NCBI RefSeq assembly: GCF_033095785.1
Contig: NZ_CP137134.1
Span: 1,054,001-1,118,000, forward strand
Length of the DNA stretch: 64,000 bases
Direction: 5' to 3'
From: Nitrosospira sp. Is2
GTDB lineage: Bacteria > Pseudomonadota > Gammaproteobacteria > Burkholderiales > Nitrosomonadaceae
The first letter of the stretch is position 1; every line of letters starts with the position of its first letter. Of the stretch, positions 34,695-44,167 are shown one piece after another. The translations under genes and the position numbers were made by a program. The notes under the pieces were generated by a model. That model made no database searches. It was not told where the DNA came from and was given only the letters and a program-made list of their open reading frames with translations.

Positions 34695-34729
34695 GCCCAC
34701 ATGAAAAAACGGCAGAGAAACCGCAGGTA

Positions 34730-35416
34730 TTATTTCTTCTTCCCAGCGTCCTTTTTTTCGCCTTCCTTGGCAATACCCTCTTTCTTCTGCACGGTGGTTG
34801 GAACCTCCGTCGCAGCCACTGCGGCAGCCGCTTCGTCGGCAGCAACCGCGCGGGGAATGACAATGGTGGCGACGGGCAAGTCGTCCCCCTTTATAAGAGA
34901 TGGAATTTCCACACCCTCGGGCAGCGTCAGGTCGCTCAAGTGCAAGGTGTTACCAGCAGCGAGATCAGCCAAATCAACCTGAATAAACTCGGGCAGATCC
35001 TTCGGCAAACACGAAACATCGAGTTCGGTAAGCACGTGGCTGACGAGACCAGAGGAAAGCTTAACCCCTGGCGCAATATCCGCGTTAATGAAGTGCAAGG
35101 GCACTTTCATGTGAATTTTTTTGTTGGGATCGACGCGCTGGAAATCGATATGCAGGACTAGAGGCTTGAACGGGTGCATTTGGATATCACGCAAAAGCAC
35201 GGTTTCTTTCTGGCCCTCAACCTCCATCGACAGGATGGACGCATGGAAGGCTTCCAGTTTGAGCTGATGAAAGAGGTTGTTATGGTCCAGCTCGATGGGC
35301 TGTGCCGGATTTTCTCCGCCGTAAATGATTCCGGGCACCTTGCCCGAACCACGCAGGCGGCGGCTCGCACCTGTGCCCTGCAATACGCGCTTGTTGGCGC
35401 TGATTTCGATCTGCAT
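34730..35416 (-). CDS. rplY: 50S ribosomal protein L25 (CTC form)
   Basis: 5S rRNA-binding ribosomal protein. The N-terminal L25 domain begins MQIEISANKRVLQGTGASRRLR. A second TL5/CTC-type domain follows (DLAAGNTLHLSDLTLPEGVE), and an Ala/Lys-rich tail ends the 228-residue protein. The ATG at 35416 is the family start; the frame is open eight codons further. It is placed between prs and pth as in many Betaproteobacteria. Confidence 0.96.
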   Translation of the reverse strand: MQIEISANKRVLQGTGASRRLRGSGKVPGIIYGGENPAQPIELDHNNLFHQLKLEAFHASILSMEVEGQKETVLLRDIQMHPFKPLVLHIDFQRVDPNKKIHMKVPLHFINADIAPGVKLSSGLVSHVLTELDVSCLPKDLPEFIQVDLADLAAGNTLHLSDLTLPEGVEIPSLIKGDDLPVATIVIPRAVAADEAAAAVAATEVPTTVQKKEGIAKEGEKKDAGKKK

Positions 35417-35524
35417 TATTTTCTCCAAAATGTGGATCACCCGCGACCAGATGATTCCGGTTATTAAAACTTGTAGACCTTACTTACGCTGTAAAAGCTG
35501 ATTCCGGCAAAGAGAGGTATCCTT

Positions 35525-36475
35525 CTACTCCATGAACAGCGAACTTACTGAATCCTCGTTGCTGATCCTCAACATTGTTTCCGCCAGCAGACTCGCCACG
35601 CTCAACTGCTGAATGCGCGCACAGGTTTTAGCATCCTCCCGTAGGGGAATGGTATCCGTAACCACCAGCTTATCCAGGGCGGAACTCGCAATCCGCTCCA
35701 CCGCGTTACCGGACAGAACCGGATGCGTGCAATAAGCCAGGACGCGTTCCGCCCCATGCTCCTTCAGGGCTCGCGCTGCTTCACACAATGTATTGGCGGT
35801 GTCCACCATATCGTCCATGATGACACATGTGCGCCCCTGCACGTCACCGATGATATTCATTACCTTTGCAACGTTGGCCTTGGGACGCCGCTTGTCGATA
35901 ATGGCGAGATCGCACTCCAGCCGTTTTGCCATTTGCCTGGCGCGTACGACCCCTCCGACATCGGGAGAAACCACCACCAGATTCTGAAAATCGCTTTTCC
36001 ATAAATCACCCAACAAGATGGGCATACTATAGATATTATCGACCGGTATATCGAAAAAGCCCTGAATCTGATCCGAGTGAAGGTCCATGGTCAGCAACCG
36101 GTCGATTCCAACGGTGGTCAGCATATTCGCCACGACTTTCGCCGTGATGGGGACCCGGACAGAACGCGGCCTTCTGTCCTGGCGGGCGTAGCCGAAATAC
36201 GGGATTGCCGCCGTGATGCGCCCGGCCGACGCGCGCTTCAGCGCATCCACAAGTACCAGCAATTCCACCAGCGTATCATTGGTCGGCATGCAGGTAGATT
36301 GCAATACGAATACATCCTTGCCCCGCACATTCTCAAGGATTTCCACCATCACTTCGCCATCGCTGAAGCGCCCTACCGTTGCACGCCCAAGACGGATATT
36401 GAGATGCCGCACCACATCATGCGCCAGCTTGGGATTGGCGTTCCCGGTAAAAACCATCAAGCTATCGTAGGCCAT
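35525..36475 (-). CDS. prs: Ribose-phosphate pyrophosphokinase
   Basis: Makes PRPP from ribose 5-phosphate and ATP for nucleotide, His, Trp and NAD synthesis. The 316-residue protein shows the N-terminal FTGNANPKLAHDVV, YFGYARQDRRPR, the DLHSDQIQGFF metal-binding segment, KRRPKAN and the PRPP loop VIMDDMVDTANT. It follows tRNA-Gln and ispE on the same strand. Confidence 0.98.
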   Translation of the reverse strand: MAYDSLMVFTGNANPKLAHDVVRHLNIRLGRATVGRFSDGEVMVEILENVRGKDVFVLQSTCMPTNDTLVELLVLVDALKRASAGRITAAIPYFGYARQDRRPRSVRVPITAKVVANMLTTVGIDRLLTMDLHSDQIQGFFDIPVDNIYSMPILLGDLWKSDFQNLVVVSPDVGGVVRARQMAKRLECDLAIIDKRRPKANVAKVMNIIGDVQGRTCVIMDDMVDTANTLCEAARALKEHGAERVLAYCTHPVLSGNAVERIASSALDKLVVTDTIPLREDAKTCARIQQLSVASLLAETMLRISNEDSVSSLFME

Positions 36476-36583
36476 GACTGGAAGTTTTAGGTTAAAAAAG
36501 CTCTAAACCGGGAACCGGGGTGCACGCGAATGACGCGGTTAACGCCATGTGATCGACTCGCCCCGGATTTCGAGACTTAAAAC

Positions 36584-36658
36584 TGGCTGGGGAGGTAGGG
36601 ATCGAACCTACGAATGCCGGAATCAAAATCCGGTGCCTTACCACTTGGCGACTCCCCA
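36584..36658 (-). tRNA. tRNA-Gln (anticodon TTG)
   Basis: 75 bases with acceptor stem TGGGGAG paired to CTCCCCA, an encoded CCA, and the anticodon loop TTTTGAT between CCGGA and TCCGG giving TTG. The T-arm is GTAGG-TTCGATC-CCTAC. It lies between ispE and prs and is probably co-transcribed with them, the common place for this tRNA in Betaproteobacteria. Confidence 0.97.
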
Positions 36659-36661
36659 GTA

Positions 36662-37525
36662 TCACTGTTCCACAAAATCATGCAAGGGATGATGATCCAA
36701 TCCCCGCGCTACGAAACCACACATATCGGATGGGAGCTGGCTTAGTGCCGCTCTTGCTGTGGGCTCAGCGGCGAACTCGGCAAAAACACAAGCGCCGGAG
36801 CCCGTCATAGCCGCCATCCGCGGGCTGTCAAGCTGCTTGAGCCATTCCAGGCAGCGCGCTACCTCGGGATAAAGGCGGCATACCACCGGCTCAAGATCAT
36901 TATGCCCGTGCTCGACCGAAAAGGGCGGTATTTTGATTGGAATCGTGTTTCGTGTCAATTCCTTACTGCCAAAAACCTGAGCGGTTGGTACTTGGGCGGA
37001 CGGCGTGAGGACCAGATACCAGGCCGGTGGCAGGTCGATGGGTACAAGTTTTTCGCCGATACCTTCAGCGAAGGCACTCTTACCAAAAATGAACACAGGC
37101 ACATCCGCTCCCAGTTTGACCCCAAGCTGGATCAGCCGGTCCCGTGGCCAGTTCAGCCCCCACAAGCGATTTAGGGCCAGCAAGGTCGTGGCTGCGTCCG
37201 AACTTCCCCCGCCAAGGCCGCCTCCCATCGGGATGCGCTTTTCCAGAAGAATATCCACGCCGCTGGACACGCCACTCTCCTGTTGCAGCAAGCGTGCGGC
37301 GCGCACGCACAAATCCGTGTCTTCGGGCACGCCGGGTATGGGCGACAGCAGCTTCACGGTACCGTCGTGTCGCAGGACGAAATTCAGTTGATCGGAGAAA
37401 TCAATCAGGCGGAAAACCGTTTGCAAAAGGTGATAGCCGTCCGCCCTGCGCCCTACAACGTGCAGGAACAGGTTGAGTTTCGCCGGAGCGAGGCAGGCAA
37501 GCCTGGACACCTTCGCATCAGTCAT
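36662..37525 (-). CDS. ispE: 4-diphosphocytidyl-2-C-methyl-D-erythritol kinase
   Basis: GHMP-family kinase of the MEP isoprenoid pathway. It shows APAKLNLFLHVVGRRADGYH at the N-terminus, the ATP loop PMGGGLGGGSSDAATTL, and MTGSGACVFAEF near the end. The ATG at 37525 overlaps the end of lolB by a few bases and is preferred to a TTG seven codons upstream. The stop is 3 bases from the 5' end of tRNA-Gln. Confidence 0.96.
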   Translation of the reverse strand: MTDAKVSRLACLAPAKLNLFLHVVGRRADGYHLLQTVFRLIDFSDQLNFVLRHDGTVKLLSPIPGVPEDTDLCVRAARLLQQESGVSSGVDILLEKRIPMGGGLGGGSSDAATTLLALNRLWGLNWPRDRLIQLGVKLGADVPVFIFGKSAFAEGIGEKLVPIDLPPAWYLVLTPSAQVPTAQVFGSKELTRNTIPIKIPPFSVEHGHNDLEPVVCRLYPEVARCLEWLKQLDSPRMAAMTGSGACVFAEFAAEPTARAALSQLPSDMCGFVARGLDHHPLHDFVEQ

Positions 37526-38219
37526 TAAGGGAAATCCAGGTATCAATCACGAGTTTTATTTGTAGGCCGTTGCGTGTGAGCATCAATAACTTCGGGAGGG
37601 CGACTTGTCCCTGCATAGCCTGCGATGGCGAGCCGGGAAAATAACTTGAGTAACCGATCTCCCATCCGTCCTGTCTGATAGCCACAACGCGCCCATCCGG
37701 ACCCGTGTCTATCGCCGCTGTGGTAGCAGGAGAATTCGTGCCCTGGACCCAATATTGCAACCCCATCAGGGGCAAACGCCAGCCGAGCACCTGTTCAGTC
37801 AGGCTCTCCACATCGCTCGCGTAATAATTCTCCTGCTCCGAAGTGGCCAGATGAACACCTTCAGAAGTCCGCTGAATCTGTGCCAGAGTTTGCCCCAGCG
37901 GATTGAGCAGCAGGATTTCGTCGCGGCTACCGGAGTGTTGCCATTGCACGCCACCCGAAAAACTTTCTTTGCCGCCTTTTACCGACGCCCTGCCAACCAG
38001 CGCGAAAGCCGCCGACTGAGCATTGGCCATCTCTGCCACAGGCTCGGCGATGACAGTACTGATAGCCGTTTGTGGGGCAGGAGGGGCAAGAGCCGCGCAC
38101 CCTGCAATAAATTGCGGCAGGAGAACGAGGCCCCACCAGCGAGCAAAAAAACGGTTTTTTAAGGGCAAACTGGCTCCGGTCAGGGTTCGAAACGGCTCTA
38201 GGCCTCCTGCATAAGCCAT
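37518..38219 (-). CDS. lolB: Outer-membrane lipoprotein LolB
   Basis: Receives lipoproteins from LolA and inserts them into the outer membrane. A signal peptide ending FIAGC marks the lipidation site near residue 41. The mature part has the LolB pattern FALVGRASVKGGKESFSGGVQW, LLLNPLGQTLAQI and a C-terminal LKLVIDTW-like end. At 233 residues it is long because of an extended N-terminus, so a start further in is possible. It sits between the TPR gene and ispE, as is usual. Confidence 0.88.
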   Translation of the reverse strand: MAYAGGLEPFRTLTGASLPLKNRFFARWWGLVLLPQFIAGCAALAPPAPQTAISTVIAEPVAEMANAQSAAFALVGRASVKGGKESFSGGVQWQHSGSRDEILLLNPLGQTLAQIQRTSEGVHLATSEQENYYASDVESLTEQVLGWRLPLMGLQYWVQGTNSPATTAAIDTGPDGRVVAIRQDGWEIGYSSYFPGSPSQAMQGQVALPKLLMLTRNGLQIKLVIDTWISLND

Positions 38220-38236
38220 CTTTCCGCCGTGCTGCG

Positions 38237-39955
38237 CTACTTCATGAATTTCTTCATGGTACTGAGCAGGGCTTCATTGCCGGGATGGTTCTTTAGCGTC
38301 GTACGCCAGATTTTTTCCGCCTCATCCTTCGTTCCCTGCACCCAAAGCACCTCCCCCAGATGGGCGGCAATTTCAGGGTCGGGATTGAGCACGTAAGCTT
38401 GCTGCAGGTAACTGAGCCCCTGATTGATGTTGCCCATACGGTAGTGTACCCAGCCGAGACTGTCCATGATGTAAGGATCGTTGGGCGAAAGCGCGATCGC
38501 TTTTTCTATGAGTTCCAGAGCCTCCGGCAGCCGATCGCTATGCTCGGCAAGACCGTAGCCGAGCGCATTGTACGCGTGAGCATGATCCGGCCTCAACTGG
38601 ATCAGCTTGCGCAAATCCGACTCCATGATGTCGTGCTTCCCGATTTTTTCCGCCGCCAGGGCGCGGTCATATAGCAGGTCGGGATAATCGGGTAGTTTTT
38701 CCAGGCCCTTGCTGAGTAACTGAAACGCTTTCTGATACTCGCCCGATTCCCGTAGCAATTGCGCTTCGGCAATCATCAACTGGGCGCGTTGCTGGTCATT
38801 CGTGGCCGGTAATTGCCTCAGGTGCTGCAGCGCTTCGTTCGTCTTGCCCTTTTTGCTCAGCAGGAGGGCATACTTGATTTGTGCCGGGATATACTGATTC
38901 CCGCTCGTCACTGAGCGGTACCACTCCATTGCCTGATCAATTTGCTGATTTCTTTCATGCAGGCTACCGAGATAAAAGCGCACCATACCGGCATCGCGGT
39001 ATTCCAGTTCCAGCGCTCTCTTGAAATTAGACTCCGCCACATCGTAGTCGCGCAACTCCATCGAGAGCAGGCCCACAGCCACGGCTACGTCCGCATTGTC
39101 CGGATTTTCCTTCAGCAAGCGCTGAAACTCGTCTCTCGCCTTGCTGTAATTTTTTTCCGCCAGCAGCAACCGGGCATAGGTGACCCGCGTATCGTTGGCT
39201 TTGGGATAATTCTTGAGATACTCTTCGTAAAACTGGAGTGCGCTTGCATTGGAATTACGCGCCAGTATTCGTCCTTGATAAATCGCGGCCATCTCCCACT
39301 CCGGTCGCAGCGCCAACGCCTGTTTCATTTCGGTCAGCGCAATATCGAATTCGTTGGCGAACCACGCGGCCTGGGACACGGCAAAATGGGCTTCCGGCAG
39401 CTTTGGATAAGGCGCGGCAAGTTGCTTGACCAACTCAAAAGTCGCGTTTTTATTGGGGCTGCGTACCAGCAGGGTGTTCAACTGCATGAAAGCCTCATCA
39501 ATATTATTTCCTGCTGCCGCGAGAAATTTTTCGAGATGAGGCCGGGCTTCATCCAACCTGTCGGCACTTACAAGCAGCGCCGCCAGCGTCTGTTGGGCGG
39601 TCACCGATTCCGGACTGACCTCTACCCAGATCTGGGCTGCTTCAAGCGCCGGTACAGCCTGGCGCGACTGAAGCGCGATTTCAGTTGCCCGCTGTGCCAC
39701 TCGCGGGTCCCGGGTCGTTCTTGCAAGCTTCAGATAGGTACGAATGGCGATTTCCTGGTCGCCACGCTGCAAGGCCGTTTCCGCCACCAGAAAATCAAAC
39801 AGCATGGGTGAAGTCAGGTCCTGCACGGGCAGTTTTGGCTGACCAGCACGAAGCTTTTCCGCCCGCTTGTCCGCATTGATATCGGTTTTCGCCGGAATCT
39901 GCGCACAGGCAGCAAGAAAAAGCAGCGCTAATGCGCCAGGAATTCTAAGACTCAT
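38237..39955 (-). CDS. TPR-repeat lipoprotein
   Basis: A 572-residue protein with a lipoprotein signal (ALALLFLAAC) and about a dozen tetratricopeptide repeats, including AYNALGYGLAEHSDRL and YIMDSLGWVHYRMGN. It is probably a periplasmic or outer-membrane scaffold. Homologues sit next to lolB in many Betaproteobacteria and are annotated as tetratricopeptide proteins of unknown role. The ATG at 39955 is chosen because the signal sequence starts there. Confidence 0.88.
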   Translation of the reverse strand: MSLRIPGALALLFLAACAQIPAKTDINADKRAEKLRAGQPKLPVQDLTSPMLFDFLVAETALQRGDQEIAIRTYLKLARTTRDPRVAQRATEIALQSRQAVPALEAAQIWVEVSPESVTAQQTLAALLVSADRLDEARPHLEKFLAAAGNNIDEAFMQLNTLLVRSPNKNATFELVKQLAAPYPKLPEAHFAVSQAAWFANEFDIALTEMKQALALRPEWEMAAIYQGRILARNSNASALQFYEEYLKNYPKANDTRVTYARLLLAEKNYSKARDEFQRLLKENPDNADVAVAVGLLSMELRDYDVAESNFKRALELEYRDAGMVRFYLGSLHERNQQIDQAMEWYRSVTSGNQYIPAQIKYALLLSKKGKTNEALQHLRQLPATNDQQRAQLMIAEAQLLRESGEYQKAFQLLSKGLEKLPDYPDLLYDRALAAEKIGKHDIMESDLRKLIQLRPDHAHAYNALGYGLAEHSDRLPEALELIEKAIALSPNDPYIMDSLGWVHYRMGNINQGLSYLQQAYVLNPDPEIAAHLGEVLWVQGTKDEAEKIWRTTLKNHPGNEALLSTMKKFMK

Positions 39956-40202
39956 GGAAAAATCCAGACTAAGGTTCGAAAAGGGCTCTAACTGGCGGGA
40001 TTGTCCTTCAGTACAGGGCACATATTAGGTATATTTTACGCTTATCACAAGTGGACACCGATACGGATGATCCTCCAGGTTTATAGGCAGCCCCCTAAAA
40101 TCAAAGTTCCGCCCTTCGCTCTCGTAGTGAGCGCGGCAATGCGAGCAGGATGTGATAAATGAGCTCGATATGCTGTAAGTTGGACTCTTCGCAGGTCACG
40201 TC

Positions 40203-40952
40203 ATGACCGGACAAATCAAGCCTGCCATTCTTGCTCGCGGCTTATCCCGCCAATTCGGCCGGCGTATAGTCGTCCATGATCTCGATCTGGAACTCGGCCA
40301 TGGCGAAGTGCTCGGGTTTCTTGGCCCGAACGGTGCGGGCAAGTCGACTGTCATGCGCATGCTAACCGGCAACCTCGCTCCCAGCACGGGCAGTATCGAA
40401 ATATGCGGGATCAATTTGATGGACAGGCCAGAAGAAGCCAAGATCCGGATGGGATATCTCCCCGAGACACCGCCACTCTACCGGGAGTTAACGGTGAACG
40501 AGTATTTGCGGCTTGCAGCAAAACTGCATCGTGTAAACACCTCAAAAGCTTCGTCCGCCCTCGACATGGTTACCCAGCGGTGCGGGCTGCGCGGCACAGG
40601 CGAACGCCTGATTGGCTTGCTGTCCAAGGGCTACCAGCAGCGCGTCGGAATCGCTCAGGCAATCATCCACGATCCAGATGTAATCATCCTCGATGAACCC
40701 ACCGCGGGACTCGATCCTAACCAGATACGCGAGATCCGAAGCCTTATCCGTGAACTCGGCGCAGAGCGCAGCGTCATTGTTTCCACTCACATCCTGCCCG
40801 AAGTGGAAAGCATATGCGACCGCGTGCAAATTGTTAACGAGGGCCGAACGGTATTCACGGGCTGCATCGCGATGCTGAAAGAAAAAGGCATCGGCCTGGA
40901 GGCAGTGTTCCTGCGTTCCACAATGGGTTCGGACAGTTTTGAAGACGCCTGA
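40203..40952 (+). CDS. ABC transporter ATP-binding protein (Gld/NosF-like)
   Basis: A 249-residue ATPase with Walker A GPNGAGKST, signature LSKGYQQRVGIAQ, Walker B VIILDEPTAGLD and the switch His in VSTHIL. It heads a three-gene operon with a permease (40957) and a GldG-like protein (41704). The closest visible analogues are the GldA/NosF type of ATPases serving ABC-2 permeases. The substrate is not known. Confidence 0.92.
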   Translation: MTGQIKPAILARGLSRQFGRRIVVHDLDLELGHGEVLGFLGPNGAGKSTVMRMLTGNLAPSTGSIEICGINLMDRPEEAKIRMGYLPETPPLYRELTVNEYLRLAAKLHRVNTSKASSALDMVTQRCGLRGTGERLIGLLSKGYQQRVGIAQAIIHDPDVIILDEPTAGLDPNQIREIRSLIRELGAERSVIVSTHILPEVESICDRVQIVNEGRTVFTGCIAMLKEKGIGLEAVFLRSTMGSDSFEDA

Positions 40953-40956
40953 TCGG

Positions 40957-41700
40957 ATGTTCACGATCGCTCAAAAGGAATTAAAAATACTGTTTTGCTC
41001 GCCGCTGGCCTGGGTGATATTGGCGCTGGCGCAGGTGGTCTTGGCATGGGTTTTTCTGGCGCATCTCGATACTTTTCTCCAAATTCAGCCGCAACTGATC
41101 AGGATTGCCAATCCCCCCGGGGTCACCGAAATGATTGTCGCGCCATTATCTGCAATGGCTGCCGTCGTGCTGTTGACCGCGACCCCGCTCTTGACCGCGC
41201 GCCTTATCGCCGAAGAACGCCGTAACCAAACCCTGACATTCCTGATCTCCGCCCCGGTTTCGATAAGCGACATCGTGCTGGGTAAATTTCTCGGGCTGAT
41301 GATCTTCTTCAGCACCATAATTGCTTTGGTTGTCGCTTTATCCGTTTCGCTGCTATTGGGCGGTTCGCTTGATTTTGGCCTGTTACTGAGCAATATCGCC
41401 GGATTATGCCTGATATCCGCCTGCTTCACTGCTCTCGGCTTATATATCTCATGCCTCAGTGCTCAACCTGCCACAGCCGGTGCGGGCACGCTGGGCGTCC
41501 TGCTGGGCCTCTGGGTCGTGGATAATGTTACCGCCGAGAGCACCGACGGCATCGCCCGCGACCTCTCGCTGCTCGCTCATTATGCAAACTTCAATCGCGG
41601 CATGATCGACAGTTTTGATCTTGCGTACTTTGCGATTTTCACTCTGATCTTTCTGGTGCTGTCTATCCGCAGACTGGATGGCGAGCGTTTGCATGGTTGA
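40957..41700 (+). CDS. ABC-2 type permease (GldF-like)
   Basis: A 247-residue inner-membrane protein with six hydrophobic segments, beginning MFTIAQKELKILFCSPLAWV. The conserved RLIAEERRNQTLTFLISAPVS motif between helices is typical of the GldF/NosY family. The ATG at 40957 is chosen; the frame is open from a TTG at 40939 inside the ATPase gene. It works with the adjacent ATPase. Confidence 0.9.
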   Translation: MFTIAQKELKILFCSPLAWVILALAQVVLAWVFLAHLDTFLQIQPQLIRIANPPGVTEMIVAPLSAMAAVVLLTATPLLTARLIAEERRNQTLTFLISAPVSISDIVLGKFLGLMIFFSTIIALVVALSVSLLLGGSLDFGLLLSNIAGLCLISACFTALGLYISCLSAQPATAGAGTLGVLLGLWVVDNVTAESTDGIARDLSLLAHYANFNRGMIDSFDLAYFAIFTLIFLVLSIRRLDGERLHG

Positions 41701-41703
41701 GCC

Positions 41704-43059
41704 ATGTCCGCGATGAACAGTAAGCGGCGCTGGCACTGGCTGGTGCAGAGTGGCCTGTTTTTGGCGCTGGTGGCCGCGCTCGCGGGTCTGCTGGGTTATC
41801 TGGCATGGGAAAACCGAATTCAGTGGGATGTCAGCCACAACGCGCGCAACAGTCTGAGCCCGGCCTCGATCGACGTGCTGAAAAACATGAACGGTCCCAT
41901 TGCGATTACCGTTTATGCGACGGCACAGGATGCGCAACTGGGAAACATATCCAAGATAATTGGTGACTTCCTCGCGCTCTATCAACGCATCAAACCCGAT
42001 CTGACCATTACTTTCGTTGATCCGGACGAGCACCCGCAGCGCGCGCAAGCAGCGGGTGTCCAGGTCAACGGCGAGACAGTGGTGGAATTTAATGGCAGGC
42101 AGGAACGTCTGGCAACATTCGACGAACAGGCGCTGACAAATTTACTGATGCGCCTGGCGCGCTTCGGCGATAAACGGGTAATGGGTCTCGCCGGACATGG
42201 GGAGCGCAGGCTCGACGGCATCGCCAGTCGCGATCTCGGAGAATTCGGCAAGCAATTAACGTCCAGGGGCTTCACCGTCCGCGTAAACAACCCGGCGATT
42301 ATTGGGGACTTACCCGTGGATACAAGCGTTTTGATTATTACTTTACCGCAAGTTGACCTGTCAGAGGGAACGGTAGAAAAGTTGCTTGTTTATGTCGAAC
42401 GAGGTGGTAATCTTTTGTGGCTTGTGGACCAGGAACCGCTGCATGGGTTGCAACCGCTGGCTGAGAGACTGGGACTGACTCTGACTGCGGGAGTCGTGGT
42501 TGACCCTCAAGCCCAGCAATTGAGAACCCCTGTTACATTTGCGCGGGGCGCGAGCTATGCCCAGCACCCGGTCACCAATAATTTCGACTACCCTACCATC
42601 TTTCCCTTTGCCCGCCAGATTGCGCTCAATGAGAGCGAGGATTGGCACAGTGTTGCCCTTGTGGAAACAGCGCAAAGCGGATGGGTGGAAACCGGTAAGC
42701 TCGATAGCGGCCTCGCCTTCGATCCGATGTATGATGTATCCGGTCCTGTCCCGATCGCCGCTGCAATGAGCCGCACCGTGCAGGACCACGAGCAGCGGAT
42801 TGTCGTGATCGGTAGCGGCCATTTTCTTGCTAACGCCTATCTCGGCTACGGAAAGAATCTGGATTTCGGCATTAATGTCCTCAATTGGCTGGCGGCCGAT
42901 GACGATCTCATCGCCATTCAGCCTCGAGCGACACTCGACAGCAATCTGCAGTTGGCCGAACCCGCGCTGACGATGATAGCCTGGAGCTTTCTGATCGTCT
43001 TGCCGCTGATTTTTCTGACAAGCGGCGCAATGATCTGGTGGAACCGGCGAAGGAAATGA
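41704..43059 (+). CDS. GldG-like ABC transporter auxiliary protein
   Basis: A 451-residue protein with an N-terminal membrane helix (LVQSGLFLALVAALAGLLGYLAW), a large periplasmic region of the ABC_transp_aux/GldG type (SVLIITLPQVDLSEGTVEKL, GGNLLWLVDQEP) and a C-terminal helix (WSFLIVLPLIFLTSGAMIWW). It starts 3 bases after the permease. Family members are named for gliding motility in Bacteroidota, but the trio is widespread in non-gliding Proteobacteria. Confidence 0.9.
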   Translation: MSAMNSKRRWHWLVQSGLFLALVAALAGLLGYLAWENRIQWDVSHNARNSLSPASIDVLKNMNGPIAITVYATAQDAQLGNISKIIGDFLALYQRIKPDLTITFVDPDEHPQRAQAAGVQVNGETVVEFNGRQERLATFDEQALTNLLMRLARFGDKRVMGLAGHGERRLDGIASRDLGEFGKQLTSRGFTVRVNNPAIIGDLPVDTSVLIITLPQVDLSEGTVEKLLVYVERGGNLLWLVDQEPLHGLQPLAERLGLTLTAGVVVDPQAQQLRTPVTFARGASYAQHPVTNNFDYPTIFPFARQIALNESEDWHSVALVETAQSGWVETGKLDSGLAFDPMYDVSGPVPIAAAMSRTVQDHEQRIVVIGSGHFLANAYLGYGKNLDFGINVLNWLAADDDLIAIQPRATLDSNLQLAEPALTMIAWSFLIVLPLIFLTSGAMIWWNRRRK

Positions 43060-43209
43060 ACTCCCTGCCCTCCGTTTCAGCATGAAGAGAGGAAAGGCCG
43101 GGTCGCTTGCGAATGCCGGCTGACCATGAGTCCATGAGTTTAAGGACACTGCTGAGATGCCGCTCGAAACTCGGTTTACATTCTCAGTTTATATTTGCGG
43201 ACTATTCAC

Positions 43210-44031
43210 TTGCCTGAATTACCTGAAGTCGAAGTCACCCGGCGGGGGATCGTATCCCATCTGGAAGGCCGTCGCATAGCGGGGGCGCAGATAAGAAATC
43301 CCAATCTGCGTTGGCCGGTCCCTCCTGATCTGGACCAAACACTCCGGGGTGCCGAAATTCACCAGGTAACGCGGCGCGGAAAATATATCTTGTTGGATTG
43401 CGGCGAGGGGACGTTGATCCTGCATCTTGGTATGTCCGGCAGTCTCAGGTTGCTGCCGCCCAGCGCAATTACGCCGCCGGAAAAGCATGACCATGCCGAT
43501 CTGGTTCTGGATAATGGCGTGGTTCTGCGCCTGCGTGACCCGCGGCGCTTTGGCGCGATACTCTGGGCGTATCCAGACGTGATGAACCATGCGTTGTTGG
43601 CGCAGCTTGGGCCCGAGCCGCTCACGGAAGGCTTTACCGGAACCCTGCTGTATAGGAGAACCAGGGGGCGGCACGCGAGCATCAAGGAGGTGTTGATGAA
43701 TAGTCACATCGTTGTAGGGGTGGGGAACATTTACGCTAATGAAGCGCTTTTTCGCGCGGGCATTGCTCCCATGACCGCTGCGGGCCGGCTGGGAGCAACC
43801 CGATGCGAAAGATTGGTGCAAGCGATAAAGGTCACGCTCGATCTGGCGATTGAAGCGGGCGGCAGCAGCTTGCGCGATTTTGTTGATAGCGGGGGAAATC
43901 CGGGATATTTTCAGCAGCAGTACTGGGTGTATGGCCGTACCGGCAAGCCCTGCCGCAAGTGCGGGACAGCCATCTCCCAAATAAGGCAAGGACAGCGCTC
44001 AAGTTTCTATTGTCCGCATTGTCAAAAATGA
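43210..44031 (+). CDS. mutM: Formamidopyrimidine-DNA glycosylase
   Basis: Removes oxidised purines and cuts the abasic site. The enzyme uses Pro2 as nucleophile, so the start must give M-P-E-L-P-E. This fixes a TTG start at 43210, five codons after an upstream in-frame ATG. The protein is 273 residues, with DHADLVLDNGVVLRLRDPRRFG, the GVGNIYANEALF hairpin and a C-terminal zinc finger (CRKCG then FYCPHCQ). All essential residues are present. Confidence 0.96.
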   Translation: MPELPEVEVTRRGIVSHLEGRRIAGAQIRNPNLRWPVPPDLDQTLRGAEIHQVTRRGKYILLDCGEGTLILHLGMSGSLRLLPPSAITPPEKHDHADLVLDNGVVLRLRDPRRFGAILWAYPDVMNHALLAQLGPEPLTEGFTGTLLYRRTRGRHASIKEVLMNSHIVVGVGNIYANEALFRAGIAPMTAAGRLGATRCERLVQAIKVTLDLAIEAGGSSLRDFVDSGGNPGYFQQQYWVYGRTGKPCRKCGTAISQIRQGQRSSFYCPHCQK

Positions 44032-44167
44032 GCCAGAGGGAGTACCGCATTTTCTCTGTATCGTGATGAACCTTTCTCACCCCTGCATCGTTTGCATCTA
44101 TTGATGCTTATGCCGCCATCGGCGTATCTCATTGCCCTCCAAGGTGCCTAATAAAAAAGGGATTACA

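Noticed and set aside
38942..39811. 289-codon plus-strand frame opposite the TPR gene
   Set aside because: Shadow of the repeat protein; no start site or family.
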